Below are positions 35,205 to 45,885 of a stretch of 64,000 nt of DNA, one piece after another. Below the pieces are notes generated by a model. That model had not been told where the DNA came from and made no database searches. It saw nothing but the letters and a program-made list of their open reading frames with translations. Both the position numbers and the translations under genes were made by a program. How positions within the stretch are numbered: the first letter of the stretch is position 1; each line of letters starts with the position of its first letter. This stretch comes from Reticulitermes lucifugus. Its lineage: Eukaryota; Arthropoda; Insecta; Blattodea; Rhinotermitidae. Where the stretch lies: positions 8,357 through 72,356 of the forward strand of contig JAKCWW010001164.1 in the NCBI GenBank assembly GCA_026260175.1. Direction: 5' to 3'.

Positions 35205-35310
35205 GGCCATATTTCGAGCGGTAAGTCATTGGTTTGTCACCGCGGAGAGCCGGACTCAGTGCCACGGCAGCCCATGTGTGGTTTGTGGTGAACAAAGTGG
35301 CCTTCATATA
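35205..35310 (+). mobile_element. SINE family B, 5' fragment
   Basis: 'ggccatatttcgagcggtaag' through 'caccgcggag' and 'cccatgtgtggtttgtggtg' to 'aacaaagtggc' follows the family B head and first body block. The B box is eroded and the rest of the element is missing. Confidence 0.65.
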
Positions 35311-35319
35311 GGTCTATCT

Positions 35320-36590
35320 CCGACTACTTCGGTTCTTATTTGTCATTTGTTATGCCATCAATGTTCCGTTCTTATTCCTCTATTATGTGGCTCTTGGACC
35401 CATTAGAGGTCGCAGTTCTACAGAGACATTTTCTCATACCACCACGAGAATTACAAAATGAACTATGCTGTGGAGACAAACCTAATTTGTCTTTCATGTG
35501 ATTCCTGTGTACCTCTGTCGCACTGCATGCGTCGAGTCGATTAAAGCTGAGAGTCTCCTTTTGCAAGTTCTTAGTCTGACTCGATTTGCCTCGACTGAAC
35601 TCGCTTCGGTTAATGTACCCACAGCTTTACAGGACGGGTTCTTTAGGTGTTAAAGCTTTAGAAGTGTAAACTTTCAGCTATTTTGGCAGCAGTGTGGACT
35701 ATGAGGGGGAGGAAATGTTAATGTGCAAGTAACCAGATTATCATCAATGCATTTCACGACACTAGGTTAATGCCAGAAGCAAATTACATCTACTATGTCT
35801 AAGTAGCAGAGACACACAGTTTGTGTGATACGTTATAACACCCGCAGTTTTCATCAGGGGAGATTACTACCATTTTTCCAATACTCAGATAAAATCACAC
35901 AACAGGAACAACTATCACTGGAGAAAAGAAGTGTCAGCATTGAGCGTTTATGATTTCCAATTAATGACTGGAGAAGTAGATTTAAATCGCACTTTAAAAA
36001 ATTTTGAGATTTTCAGCAATATCCTGTCGATATATATATATGCCAAGATTGAAGCTGAAAGACTGCTGTAAATAAGCCTCAACCACAAGAAATATAGGAT
36101 TACAATTATATATTTATGCGAAAGTTTGCTGGGTAGTTATTTTAACATGTAAATTTATAGGAAGTCCACGCCACATGTATCAGGAAACATGGAAGACCTG
36201 TATTTTTATAAATTTCACGTTAAAAACTATATAGCAAGAATGAATGCAGAGCTATTGCAAGGCTGAACATATTCTGAGCACCATGAGCTGTTCGCAAGTG
36301 TCTTTAGGCCGAAGTTAACTCCATTTATTAAAACCAAAATATATTTGGACCAGCTCAGAGCTGAATGTATTTCATTGAATGGCAAGAGAGACGTTTCCCA
36401 CATGCCCATATTAAACTTCAGAACACACTATTGTATTGTGTTGTAACAACAACAGGGGAATTAAAAATAAATATTTTTCATAAACATACTTAGTCACTTC
36501 ACGGTCCTCAATTTGCTTTTTGAGCAGGTGGTTCTAGCACACATAAATGAAAATGTCAATGACATCAGTCTTAAAATTTAGGATTCAGAA
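35320..36590. other. No gene seen
   Basis: AT-rich with no recognised feature. Confidence 0.5.
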
Positions 36591-36599
36591 TAATGTATA

Positions 36600-36795
36600 C
36601 TCTTCACCAAATATTAGTGTTCAGCAATCAAAGGAATTAGAGTGAAATATTTTAGACATGTAGCGCGCGTGGCAAAAACGATAAATGCATTCAGAATTCT
36701 AATAGAAATATATGAAGGTAAGAGAGAAAACTTGAGAATCTATAACGTAGATTGATGTAATAGTGAAATGAATCCTCCAGATATAAGGTGTGTAC
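36600..36795 (+). mobile_element. LINE 3'-end fragment (LINE family 2)
   Basis: The + strand reads IRVKYFRHVARVAKTINAFR, then ILIEIYEGKRENLRIYNVD. This matches RWxGHVARMxETRNAFRILVGKPEGKRPLGRPRRRW. The segment after the stop also follows the family. Confidence 0.65.
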
Positions 36796-36814
36796 CAGGA
36801 AATGTTAAAATATA

Positions 36815-37385
36815 CAAATAAGTGGATACATTTAAGGATATTAGTGAAGAATATGTCACCGAGTTTCACAACTGTCTTTCTCCTCTGGAAGGCCTTGGCC
36901 TGATCTGCTACTTAGTAGGATCTCCAGTCATGTTGTTAAGGAATTTGGACGCACCAAGACTATGTAGTGGCAGAGTATTTCAAGTCAAGACATTGTTGAC
37001 ACTTGTTACTGAAGCAACAATATATATTGACGATGCATTTATTCTGAAAATGCCAATAATTCCCAATGATATACAGTTTAAATTTGCCGATCCCAGTGGC
37101 CGCGCGGTCTAAGGCGTAGGTCTATAGCCACTCGCTTGCTGGGGTTACTGGTTCGAATTCCGCCGGGAGCATGGATATATGTATCTTGCGAGTGTTGTGT
37201 TTTGTCAAGTAGAAGGCTTTGTGTCGGGATGATCACTCGTCCAGAGGAATCCTACCGAGTGTGATGTGTCTAACTGAATGTGATCTTGAAGCCTCGACAC
37301 TGGCCCACTAGGAGTTGTCGTGCCATGAAATAAAACACAATTGAAATTTAGGCGACTGCTCTGTCCACTCCGCATTGATTTTGTT
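36815..37385 (+). mobile_element. Helitron-type PIF1-like helicase remnant, split by a SINE
   Basis: From 36,822 one open + strand frame encodes YVTEFHNCLSPLEGLGLICY, then VGSPVMLLRNLDAPRLCSG, then RVFQVKTLLTLVTEATI and AFILKMPIIPNDIQFKF. This is the C-terminal helicase region of PIF1-like proteins, in the form carried by Helitron Rep-helicases (LKxGxPxMLLRNLxxPRLCNGTRLxV...EATI...FIPRIPxIPxDxPFxF). Right after FKF at 37,085 the frame runs into a SINE family A copy; past it, at about 37,340, the match resumes with KFRRLLCPLRIDF, corresponding to FKRLQFPxRxxFAMTIN. A following NKAQGQ motif is not found. The Rep domain and Helitron ends are absent, so a rolling-circle origin is inferred from family resemblance; an intronless PIF1 pseudogene is less likely. 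Confidence 0.75.
37086..37325 (+). mobile_element. SINE family A, inserted in the helicase remnant
   Basis: The head 'gccgatcccagtggccgcgc', a B box with one extra change (ggttcgaattccg) and the usual body to 'tggcccactaggagttgtcg'. Short 'aaattt' flanks at 37,080-37,085 and about 37,339-37,344 fit a target duplication and put the helicase back in frame. It inserted after the helicase copy arrived. Confidence 0.85.
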
Positions 37386-37454
37386 TTTTTAACATAATGA
37401 TATCGGTTCATTCGCAAAAAGTTACGAGCTGTTTCGTATTGTATAGTCATCACA

Positions 37455-37640
37455 AAATATTAATTTACAGCGATGAAACGAAGGAGAATTAGATAGTTGG
37501 GACATGCAGCATGAATTGCAACGTATTACATTCAGGATTTGGAAAAAAATGAAAAAAAGAGAGACAGTTTGGGAAAATCAAGACGTAGATTGACTGTAAT
37601 AGTGAATGTGACCGCAAGATATAAAGTGTGATTGAATTTG
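37455..37640 (+). mobile_element. LINE 3'-end fragment (LINE family 2)
   Basis: The + strand reads MKRRRIR, LGHAA, YYIQDLEKNEKKRDSLGK and SRRRLTVIV, matching IKRRRIRWLGHVARM...KPEGKRSLGRPRRRW. It covers the same part of the LINE as the fragment at 36,600, so the two flank the helicase and SINE as a near-direct repeat. Confidence 0.65.
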
Positions 37641-37649
37641 TTTCAAGTG

Positions 37650-39075
37650 TCGAAATGTTCATGAACCTTATTAATTCGTGACAGATGTTTCCCTAACATT
37701 TCGTCAAGAAGGCTTCTGCTTCATGGGTTACTTATTCTTCATTTAAAATGTGTAATACTTCTGTCAGTGCTGTACCTAAATTGCTTAACAACGAACTGTG
37801 TAAAACTTTCAACGGAGAGGGCGGAGTTAAGATGTGTAAAGTTCATCTTCTTTAAATCAATATTCTCGGCGATTTGAAGTTCTTCCTCAGTTTTCTACCA
37901 GTTAGGTTCTGTTCTAAATCCGACAAGAAAGTGTGATTTGAGATAAGTGATTTAATTATTCGCTGCCTCAAACAGACCCTTGTCGAAGCAATCGCAAACG
38001 ATCATATTCTAGAGTTGCAGTGAATGCTTCATTATTGTCTTTATAACCGAATTTTTATTGGGAATTAATTTCGAAAACTGTTACCAGTATCTTGTAGATA
38101 CTTTCTCATTGGAACTAGTTCCATTTTTAAACAATTTGGCAAATGGATCTTCTACTTATTTTCGACATCTTTATGGGAGGAAGTATTGCAATGTGATGCA
38201 AAAAAAAAGAAAAAAAAAAGAAAATATGTTGTAGATATAACATTCATTCAGCACCTAAAAATAAAACTTGGGTTACAATTTTAATATAGTTCAAACTGGT
38301 TAGGCATACTGTGAGCACTTCTAGTGCGAGCTTTTTAATGCAGTGTAACTAACACGAGAAGTTAAAGCAGTGATTTCCGAACTGTTACTTGCAGTACTAT
38401 TTGTCAGTTTGTGCCTCTAGAATTTGCTAGGACACCTAAGTTGTCTGATACTTGAAGCGGCCTATGCCCATCGCTGTTTTATCGCTGAGAAACCTTGTAT
38501 GGTTTAACGCATAAAGCGATTTACTTGATATTTATAATCACACGGCCCTATGGCAGTAAGGAAGGAGATGTGTGATGCTTTCTTTGCATTTTTAGAATCT
38601 GAATTTATGCATTCCAAAGAATTTTCCTTGCAATAGGCCTATATTAAAATTTGTTCTTGAGTTAAAAGATTAAATTTTCTGTTATTGCTCACATGCTTAT
38701 AAAGTCCAATAATGCAGGTAAAATATTAACTTGCTGGAGGCCGGCATATTTTTGAGAATTAGGTGAAAATTTATTAGAGATACGTGATAGAGAACGATTT
38801 TTTTGTACAATGCGGTGCTTGGACTTCTTGACCCTGAACGTAGCCAACATGTTTCAACTAAACTTTGGTGCCTTTGTACCAGACATTGCGTTAATTAAGG
38901 TAGTAATCTTCATGTTCACAGCCGTGAGAAGCACAAATTCAATACGCAGATTTAATGTACAAACATTTGTGTGTAATCACTTCGTACCGGGTGTTCTTCT
39001 TCCATGTATCAGATGCTCGGGACGTGAAGCTGACTGCTCATCTCTGTGCAGTGCCTGGCTTCCTCAATTACTCTG
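37650..39075. other. No gene; possible foldback trace
   Basis: At 38,815-38,870, 'gcttggacttcttgaccctg', 'aacgtagcc' and 'aacatgtttcaac' echo the foldback centre and a reversed GAAAC block, but the rest is not recognisable. A 90-codon frame overlapping it is not supported as a gene. Confidence 0.4.
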
Positions 39076-39084
39076 TCAATAGTC

Positions 39085-39260
39085 AGAATATGTAACGTCG
39101 AATGTTAGGATGATCGGTGATTAATTATTTGTAACGTATGTGGGACGGAGCGGTCGTGATTTACCCAAACTAAAGAAAACCACGAATGTTCTAGCTCATG
39201 TTATCCGGTTACCGATTCAGTTTAAACCTAGATCCTCCTGAAATCGAAGCCAGAGTGTTA
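39085..39260 (-). mobile_element. SINE family D remnant
   Basis: It shares, in order, 'taacgtcgaatgttaggatg', 'tcggtgattaat', 'gaaaaccacg' and 'taaacctagatcctcc' with the copies at 58,256 and 54,000. The tRNA-like head lies at the right and is read on the - strand. Old and diverged. Confidence 0.55.
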
Positions 39261-39494
39261 CCAACTTTAAACTTAAACATTTTGTTGCGTAGGCATGGAG
39301 TGAATATTCAGATCTCTTTAACTGATCAATTCACTGTAACCTAAGAAGCAGGAACTGTACAGCGCTACCCATTTATTTACAGAGGGCAACCTGTAATGTT
39401 ATAGTGCTATCTGAATTTCCAAGAACCATCCAGCATATGCTTCGGTCAGAATACAGAGAACGAAACATCGCTAGATTATAAACACAGCCCATGT

Positions 39495-39868
39495 TCAGAA
39501 TTTTGTAATTCTTCCCACTCCACAGACAGAACGCCCTCCATTTCCTCTTATTTTGCTAGCTCATGGATTCCCTTGCTAAGGTCATCTGGGTCAGCATAAA
39601 CCTCTAGAATTCTGCCAGTAATACTGCGGGCACCAGGGAGAGAAATCAACTTGTCAGCAATGTCAGATTTAGTAACTCGAGCGCTGCCAGCTTCAATATT
39701 GCTTAAGTCATCAGGGTGCCTTACTGCATCACCTGGACCTCCATGGTCCATCTGGTAAGGGTTAAAAGGAGCTCCAGCACTTACACAGCTATGTGTATTG
39801 TTCACAGACTCAGGGATGTGGAAACCGTGCATTACTTTTAGTGCAGAACCAGGGCTTGGCTTCTCCAA
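39495..39868 (-). pseudogene. Cu/Zn superoxide dismutase pseudogene
   Basis: Cu/Zn superoxide dismutase converts superoxide to oxygen and peroxide in the cytosol. The - strand frame from 39,868 reads ALKVMHGFHIPESVNNTHSC, then VSAGAPFNPYQMDHGGPGDA, VRHPDDLSNIEAGSARVTKS, and on to ILEVYADPDDLSKGIHELAK and a stop; one base shift later it resumes as IRGNGGRSVCGVGRITKF and TGA (39,497-39,495). This covers family residues from about 40 to the end with no intron. Kept: His46, His71, His80, Asp83, the disulfide cysteines (NTHSC, SVCGV) and the active-site arginine (GGR). Lost: metal ligands His48 (HGFHIP), His63 (AGAPFNP) and His120 (EVYAD). The N-terminal third is not recognisable. The intronless copy, C-terminal frameshift and lost ligands point to a decayed retrocopy; no poly-A tract is visible. 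A fast-evolving SOD-like exon is a less likely alternative. Confidence 0.85.
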
Positions 39869-39956
39869 TGACGGACTTCATATATTTTGTACAAAAAATT
39901 TTAAGAATTTCATCTTCATTAGTACATTGAATTACATAACGAAGAAGTCTGGTAAA

Positions 39957-40080
39957 TGAAGATTCAAATCTTCTGGGTTGTACGCCGTGTTGACTGCTAA
40001 ATGGTTACCTCCGTTTCGAAAGATCACATTTCCCTCATCTTCAGGGTCAAGCAGTCCAAGAAGATATCTAAGTTTCAAAT
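39957..40080. mobile_element. Foldback element, single arm
   Basis: A left arm only: 'caaatcttctgggttgtacg', 'ccgtgttgactg', 'taaatggttacctccgtttc', 'cctcatcttcagggtcaag', 'cagtccaagaag'. On the - strand it reads CTTGACCCTGAAGATGAGGG then GATCTTTCGAAACGG, which retains the intact core CTGAAGA. No inverted partner follows. Confidence 0.7.
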
Positions 40081-40309
40081 CTCCGCAGGGAAATAAGCTT
40101 TTTGCTGGTTGAGGTTATTCATGGTTTTCTTCGAACCATCCAAGAAAATGTTGGCACAATGCCTCCACTAAGTCGTGGCCACTTCCTTCCAAATACTTGC
40201 TACCATTCGACGTTGTGTAATCTTGAGGTCCTGGTAGCGCCATAAAATAAACTACAAGAAATATTAGGGATACGGATAATTGAATCGATAAAGAGAATGA
40301 CATAAATAT

Positions 40310-40563
40310 TTTTTTCCAATGGCCACCAGTTCCTAGTGGGCCATGGCCTCTCCATTCGAGGCTTCACGATCACACTCAGACACACCACATTCGGTAGGAA
40401 TCCTCTGGATGAGTGACCAGCCCGACGCATAGAACTCTACCTGACAACACACAACACTCACAAGAGACAGATATCCAAGCTCCCGGCGAGATTCGAAACC
40501 ACAATCCCAGGAAGTGAACGGTCACAGACCCATACCTTAGACCGCGCGGCCACTGGAATCGGC
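40310..40563 (-). mobile_element. SINE family A
   Basis: The reverse complement starts 'gccgattccagtggccgcgc' at 40,563, with a B box near 40,490 (ggtttcgaatctc), and ends at the 'cactaggaactggtggcc' side. The target duplication atgacataa lies at 40,298-40,306 and 40,564-40,572. Confidence 0.9.
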
Positions 40564-41084
40564 ATGACATAATCATAATTGTCATAATTTATTATTATTT
40601 GGTTTGTGTATATTGATAACTGTTCATGAAAAGGGTTAGAGAATTATAATTTGTTTGAAAGGGGGGGGGTTCCGTCCTGTTCAGAGAACAGTCGATTAGA
40701 ACGTTTAGAAACGTTGGAATTTATGCGGTCTAGCTCTTCTTCTCTGGCTTAGAAAATCTGCTAAGGAAATTTCAAAATTTACTCTTGTGGGCTACCTCTA
40801 CTTCTATATGGAATATCCTGTGACGTCCTTACGTGTTTTATTGAAATCGAACCAATTTGGGGCAAATAAAGCAATAACGTAAGTAAAATTATGTTTATTA
40901 ATAACACCTAGGCACTCGATACTGCACGACCACCGCCAATACAACAAACAAATTTTCATCTCTGTTGCGGACATATTTTAGAGCATCCGTGGAATTATTT
41001 GTGTAATTTCCGTCTGTAATAAATTTTGTATATACAGGATTTTGAAGGATACTCTTTACGAAGTGATAGGAGTGGAAAGTTCAG

Positions 41085-41275
41085 AAACCGTACGTCTGAA
41101 GGATTCATCGCTATGCTAGCAACAGTTTTAACAGCACGCTGCAGAAGTGATGTGCGCCCTGCAACAAGCATAATCTGCTTGTCATCGGGAACAAGCCCGA
41201 ACTGCAGCCGAATTTTTCCGATTGCGCCAGACCGGAAGCAGTTTCTTTTATAACGTGTGCGTGTTCGAGTGATTG
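41085..41275. other. CpG-richer block, function unknown
   Basis: The block is richer in CpG than its surroundings and has open frames on both strands. A - strand frame reads IGKIRLQFGLVPDDKQIM, with no family I recognise. 'gaccggaagcag' at 41,229 resembles an ETS-type site, and a donor-like 'cttcag|gtaaca' lies downstream at about 41,509. It may be a promoter, an exon of unknown sequence or an old repeat. Confidence 0.3.
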
Positions 41276-41671
41276 ACAATTAGTTATCTGTTTAATCATG
41301 AATTTTGTAATAAAAGTCATGTGATTTAGTGTAATCAAGTACGAAGTAGTATCATTTTTCGCGTGTTACAGTGGCCGGTTTTATAAAAGAGTTGTGCTAT
41401 GTGGTATAAAACGTGTGATACAAGCTTGTTTCTGATACTGCCATAATGGAGAAAGTTGCTTCTTGCTAGTGTAACCTCAAATCCAGCGGTTGCACACGGA
41501 ATGACTTCAGGTAACAGACAGGAATAGAGAACGCAGTTGTTGTTAAATTAGTGCTGAAGAGAAAAGTGCGGAACCTAGGAAGGGCAAATGCATGGCTTTA
41601 TTACATGTGTATATTGAAAGAGGAAAGAAACAGGAACATGTATTAGGCTACAAGAGAAATTTGAGCAAATA

Positions 41672-41850
41672 GAGGTTTCATAAAACTTATTTGCTAGTCC
41701 CCAGTAAGCCGGAACAAGTTTTCCGTACAACTATTTGCTATACCGCAGTAAACAGAGATAAAATTTTCACGAAAATGATCTGCTAGACGGCAGTAAGCAG
41801 AGACAATGGTTTCTTAAGAATTATTTTATAGACCGCAGTAAACAGGGACA
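41672..41850. repeat. 45-bp minisatellite, about four units
   Basis: The anchor 'cagtaa' followed by 'acagagaca'-like sequence recurs at 41,702, 41,746, 41,791 and 41,836 (44-45 bp spacing), each preceded by 'ttgctagaccg'-like bases. Units are 70-85% alike by eye. No frame persists through the units. Confidence 0.85.
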
Positions 41851-41859
41851 AATGAGTTA

Positions 41860-42650
41860 CAGGTTACTTCACAGAACACAAGCTTTAATGCGTAACTTTT
41901 CAGCGGCAGCCAAAGTATACCTACCCATACGGTATTCTGCACCTCGTTGTAAACAAACTAATTTTTAGGTCTGGTAAACTTTCAGGATCAATATTTAAGT
42001 TTCTCTGGGACTTGTTTTATGGTTGGCTAATTTCACCTGAAAATGCAGGAAAGCCCTTATAAGGTACTGATAATACACAACCATGTAATCCAGGAACAAA
42101 ACGAGTAAACCTGATAGCCTCCTTCAAAATGACATCCTGTTCGTGGGGTCATATTTGTGAAATGAAATATCATACGCAATTTAGAAGTAATTTTAAAACA
42201 ATTTAAATGTATCTAGGATACGGAAGCGTAATGAAACCTCACTCGAATAAAAGCACAGAAAAATAAATATTTAAAATGTTCTTATACAAATTATCCGAAA
42301 ATGCGACAAAGAAACATTAAATATCTCTTACCGGCAATAAAAAATCAAAATTATATTCACGAAGGAAGAAGAGTATATTAAAATCGGGGGAGGCTGGCGC
42401 CATTCAGTTTAGAGTCTACATATCTTTAAAGAGTATATAAAAACATAGGGATGAAAATTACAGTGCTCTAATTTTTATTTATTTATGGGTATCAAATTTG
42501 ATGTCTCACTCGCAAGGAATAACGTAGGCGAAGAGTTGCAGACAAAATATTTGTGAAAGAATTTTTAGATTTAAGAGATGGGCCTCCTGGAGAAAACTGC
42601 ATTATGAAAAGCCTTGTAGTTTATAGGCCTACTTTCCACAAAATATTAAA
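41860..42650. other. No gene seen
   Basis: AT-rich with no recognised feature. Confidence 0.5.
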
Positions 42651-42654
42651 GTGG

Positions 42655-42950
42655 TCCATTGAGGATGGTTTAGATGAGATGGGTACGTAGCACGCATATT
42701 GTAGGCAAATATAAGTAAGTTTAGCTGGAAGATTGAAGGGTTAAATCACTTGGGAGACCTAAGTGTTGCTGGGATGATAAATTGAAGTGAATTTCAAAGA
42801 AAGAGAATGTGAGTTTGTGGTGTGGATTCAATGGCTGAGCATGTTTTACAACAGCAAATTCATCTGAACATATTAATGAACTTTCGGATTTTACATGAGG
42901 CGAGGCACTTACCAGAAATACGGGATATATTATCTTCTTAAGAATTACTA
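42655..42950 (+). mobile_element. LINE 3' end (LINE family 2)
   Basis: The + strand reads MRWVRSTHIVG, VKSLGRPKCCWDDKLK and, in a neighbouring frame, FVVWIQWLSMFYNSKFI. This fits RMRWAGHVARM...KRPLGRPRRRWEDNIKMD...VDWIxLAQDR. It explains the 78-codon frame on the opposite strand as a shadow. Confidence 0.6.
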
Positions 42951-43124
42951 TTCTCATTAGAGTTAATCAGGAATTTGATTTGCAAGCCAAAGTTTCATAA
43001 GCTTAGATCGCCAAATTTGTAGGCATTTTTGACCGGTTTTTAAAAATAACAGTGTTCTGTAAAATAAATATGTTGTGTGGTAGCAGTACTTTGTTGTCAG
43101 TAATGAAACTGTGTGTAATTGCTC

Positions 43125-43520
43125 GATGGAGTAAGAAGGTTAATATGCTAGATGCTTAATTGTTTTTTAGTTAATTAGTTGGTCTGATTGCTAGGTACTT
43201 AGGTAAATGGAAAGTTAATTTTGTTAACTAATAATTTATTTACTTAGCTAAGCCGAGCGGTATATACTCAGTTAATTGCTTCTGTATTAAGGTATATAAT
43301 AAATTATTGTTTTTGTTATAGTGGGCTAATCGGTCAAGAAAGAGCTATGTTATTATTCCATTTATCTCGCTTGGTAATTGATTGCTGAGTCATTTGGCTA
43401 CCGAGATAGCTGGTTATTTACCCGTAGTTAATTGGTTGGTTAATATGCAAGTTCGGCATACTTAACTAATTAATGATTTTACATAATTAGATAATTTAAT
43501 CATTTAGCTAATATGGCAGG
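43125..43520. repeat. Degenerate TTAATT/GGTTAG-rich simple repeat
   Basis: About 400 bp strongly enriched in ttaattg, ttagttaatt, gttggtt, gctaat and tacttag. The pattern looks like a decayed short-period tandem array; no exact period remains. No genes. Confidence 0.6.
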
Positions 43521-43909
43521 TTCTTAGAAGTTTAATGAATTTAAGGAGACAGTACCTGAATGTATAGTGAGTTTGTAGGTTCGATAATGAACTAGATATC
43601 TATGTGCTCACCTTCAAGGCGTTTACTGTGGTGTACCTTATTTCCTGCCTCATAAGATGCTACAAATGATAAGACACGCCCTATAATTAGCAAGATATTT
43701 CTGCGGATTTAACGTCTCAACACCTTCCGTTGTTAAACCGCAGGATGATTATTGGGGACAGTTTTCTGCGAAAATTTCATTTTATGAGACGGAAAATGCG
43801 GGCATCTATTTCTCATAATTTCTTGTAATTTATTACTCTAAGGTCAAGTGTTTGAACTATAATGAAGGCTGAAGTGTTAAGAATGTCGAAGTGAGAGGTC
43901 ATGGCCTAA

Positions 43910-44030
43910 TTTAAGGTTCTATTTCGCCATTTTTCGGGAGGGCCTGGGGAAAGCGTTGGGAAGTGTCCCGGCCGAATTTCAAACCCGACATTTTCCGAAT
44001 GCAAGTGAAAAATTTTCCTGCTTGAGCCAA
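43910..44030 (-). mobile_element. Possible SINE fragment
   Basis: The reverse complement has a B-box-like 'tgtcgggtttgaaattcgg' followed by 'ccgggacacttccc' and 'ccaggccctcccga', a layout typical of tRNA-headed insect SINEs. No second copy in this window. Confidence 0.35.
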
Positions 44031-44039
44031 ATTTCGCTG

Positions 44040-45230
44040 TATATGTTGTGACATTAATTTTCGTGACCAAGGACTTAATTATTCTATTGGTCCGATTAGA
44101 TAGGTCAGACAAATATCTGAAGGTATTGTCAAGTAATGGTTGAAACGTCATCTGACGGGGTGGGCATATTTAAAATGTATAGCCACAAGTACACTGCTTT
44201 CTTTGCTGGAAAACAGAACTAAATTGAGTGGAAAATACTGCTTAACTTGGCGAGTGTAAGGGCGGTCGTTAATATACGTATACAGTTAGTACTTCTGGCA
44301 TGTTATGTGGTGTGTAGTGTAAGCGATTGGGTTTATCACAACATGACTCTTAGTACTTTGCTTCTTTGTTTGACTAATGAAATGCTACAGAGAGTATTTT
44401 TTATCGCCGGACTGAGCACTGCCTAGCGGCCTGCATCACCAGTCGCTATGCAGCAACGAAAATATTCACCATGTAAAAATATTTTCTGAGCGACTCTCGT
44501 ATCAGACTTTGTGAATACAACTACCAGGCCTCCCCACTAATATTACCATTATTGCTATCAAAAGACTATGTGAATTGAACAGAGTAAGAAAGACTTGTTT
44601 AACTTAAAACCATTTTTGTAAGTTGTAAAAATTATTTAGCCATAATTTAACGACATATAAGGAAGCAAAACATGAGATCATGAAATCTGGCATTTCTAAC
44701 TTAACTGTGTATAGATTTCTAAACTTATAGCATTGAGATAATATCTTGTCGAAAGAGGGGTTTTAAATTCCCATTGGGACACATATTCACCTCAATTTGG
44801 AGCATATTTTTCTGTTTTTGTTTTAAATTTCGGGATAGACATTTTGCTCTTGGCCTGTTTAAGATAAATTATTTTCTCAAATACGTAGCGCGACATATGT
44901 GTATGAATCATGTCTATCACAGTACACAAAATATCGATTTGGATCAACTGTCGGAATTTCTACTGAATGACACATTCAGAACATCAACAGTCAAAGTGAC
45001 AATCTAGTTACTCTCCAACTCGACTTACAAATGGGCTCTGTTCAGTGAAGTTACAAGCTAAATTGCGCCTCATGTCGTGTATGATTTATGGGTGTTAGAT
45101 ATTCTAGTTAGGATGGTGGACTTATAAAGTAGTGCTCAATCAGCAGTCAAACAGAAGCGACGAATAATCGGAACAAAAATTCACTGTGGTTGAGGTAGCC
45201 TGTTCGGCAATTATGAATGTATTTACGAAT
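44040..45230. other. No gene seen
   Basis: No recognised domain or repeat; a 77-codon frame at 44,774 has no support. Confidence 0.5.
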
Positions 45231-45244
45231 TTAAAGAAAGGTAA

Positions 45245-45542
45245 GGGGCACGCGGTGGCGCAGTTGGTTGAGGCACTGCTCTACAAGCCGGAAGGTCGCG
45301 GGTTCNNNNNNNNNNNNNNNNNNNNNNNNNNNNNNNNNNNNNNNNNNNNNNNNNNNNNNNNNNNNNNNNNNNNNNNNNNNNNNNNNNNNNNNNNNNNNNN
45401 NNNNNNNNNNNNNNNNNNNNNNNNNNNNTGCGTAGGGCTGACAACCTTACCACCTTCATGTGCCGATTATCTAGAAATCTGGGAGCCTCAAACTCCTGGA
45501 ACCCTAAGGGCGTGTCCAGGCCTATAATGGGATTGCTTTACC
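45245..45542 (+). mobile_element. SINE family C, with assembly gap inside
   Basis: The head 'gggcacgcggtggcgcagttg' and 'tacaagccggaaggtcgcgg' leads to the B box start 'gggttc', then 123 N, then 'gcgtagggctgacaacctt', 'tctagaaatctgggagcctc' and 'ataatgggattgctttacct'. The perfect 13-bp target duplication taaagaaaggtaa lies at 45,232-45,244 and 45,543-45,555, indicating a recent insertion. Confidence 0.9.
45306..45428. other. Assembly gap (123 N)
   Basis: A run of N beginning inside the B box of a SINE family C copy. Confidence 0.99.
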
Positions 45543-45885
45543 TAAAGAAAGGTAAAATAAAGCTTCCCTTGTGCTATGAAAGCTCTAGCTATTTCTGGTT
45601 TTGAAGGGTAGATATAGACGAGTAGTGAGCTTTATAATACGGCTATCTTTACCATGTGTCCACAAAACGGGGGCCTTAGAGTGGTTCTGCGTGCGATGCA
45701 CTTAATGATAAATCCCAGTGCTCGTGTCGGGAATTGAAATTCAGTCTTCCATCGTGTAGCTTGTCAGTTTATTGACTGATGTTACATTATCCAACCAATC
45801 GAAGGAAGGTGCATAAAGTTTTAAATCTGTTTAACTGTTATTCAGAAGGCTGAGTTTCATTGTATAGGATCTAACCATTTTAATG

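Noticed and set aside
34932-35210. Opposed frames on both strands as a conserved exon
   Set aside because: Overlapping open frames on both strands without codon or splice support.
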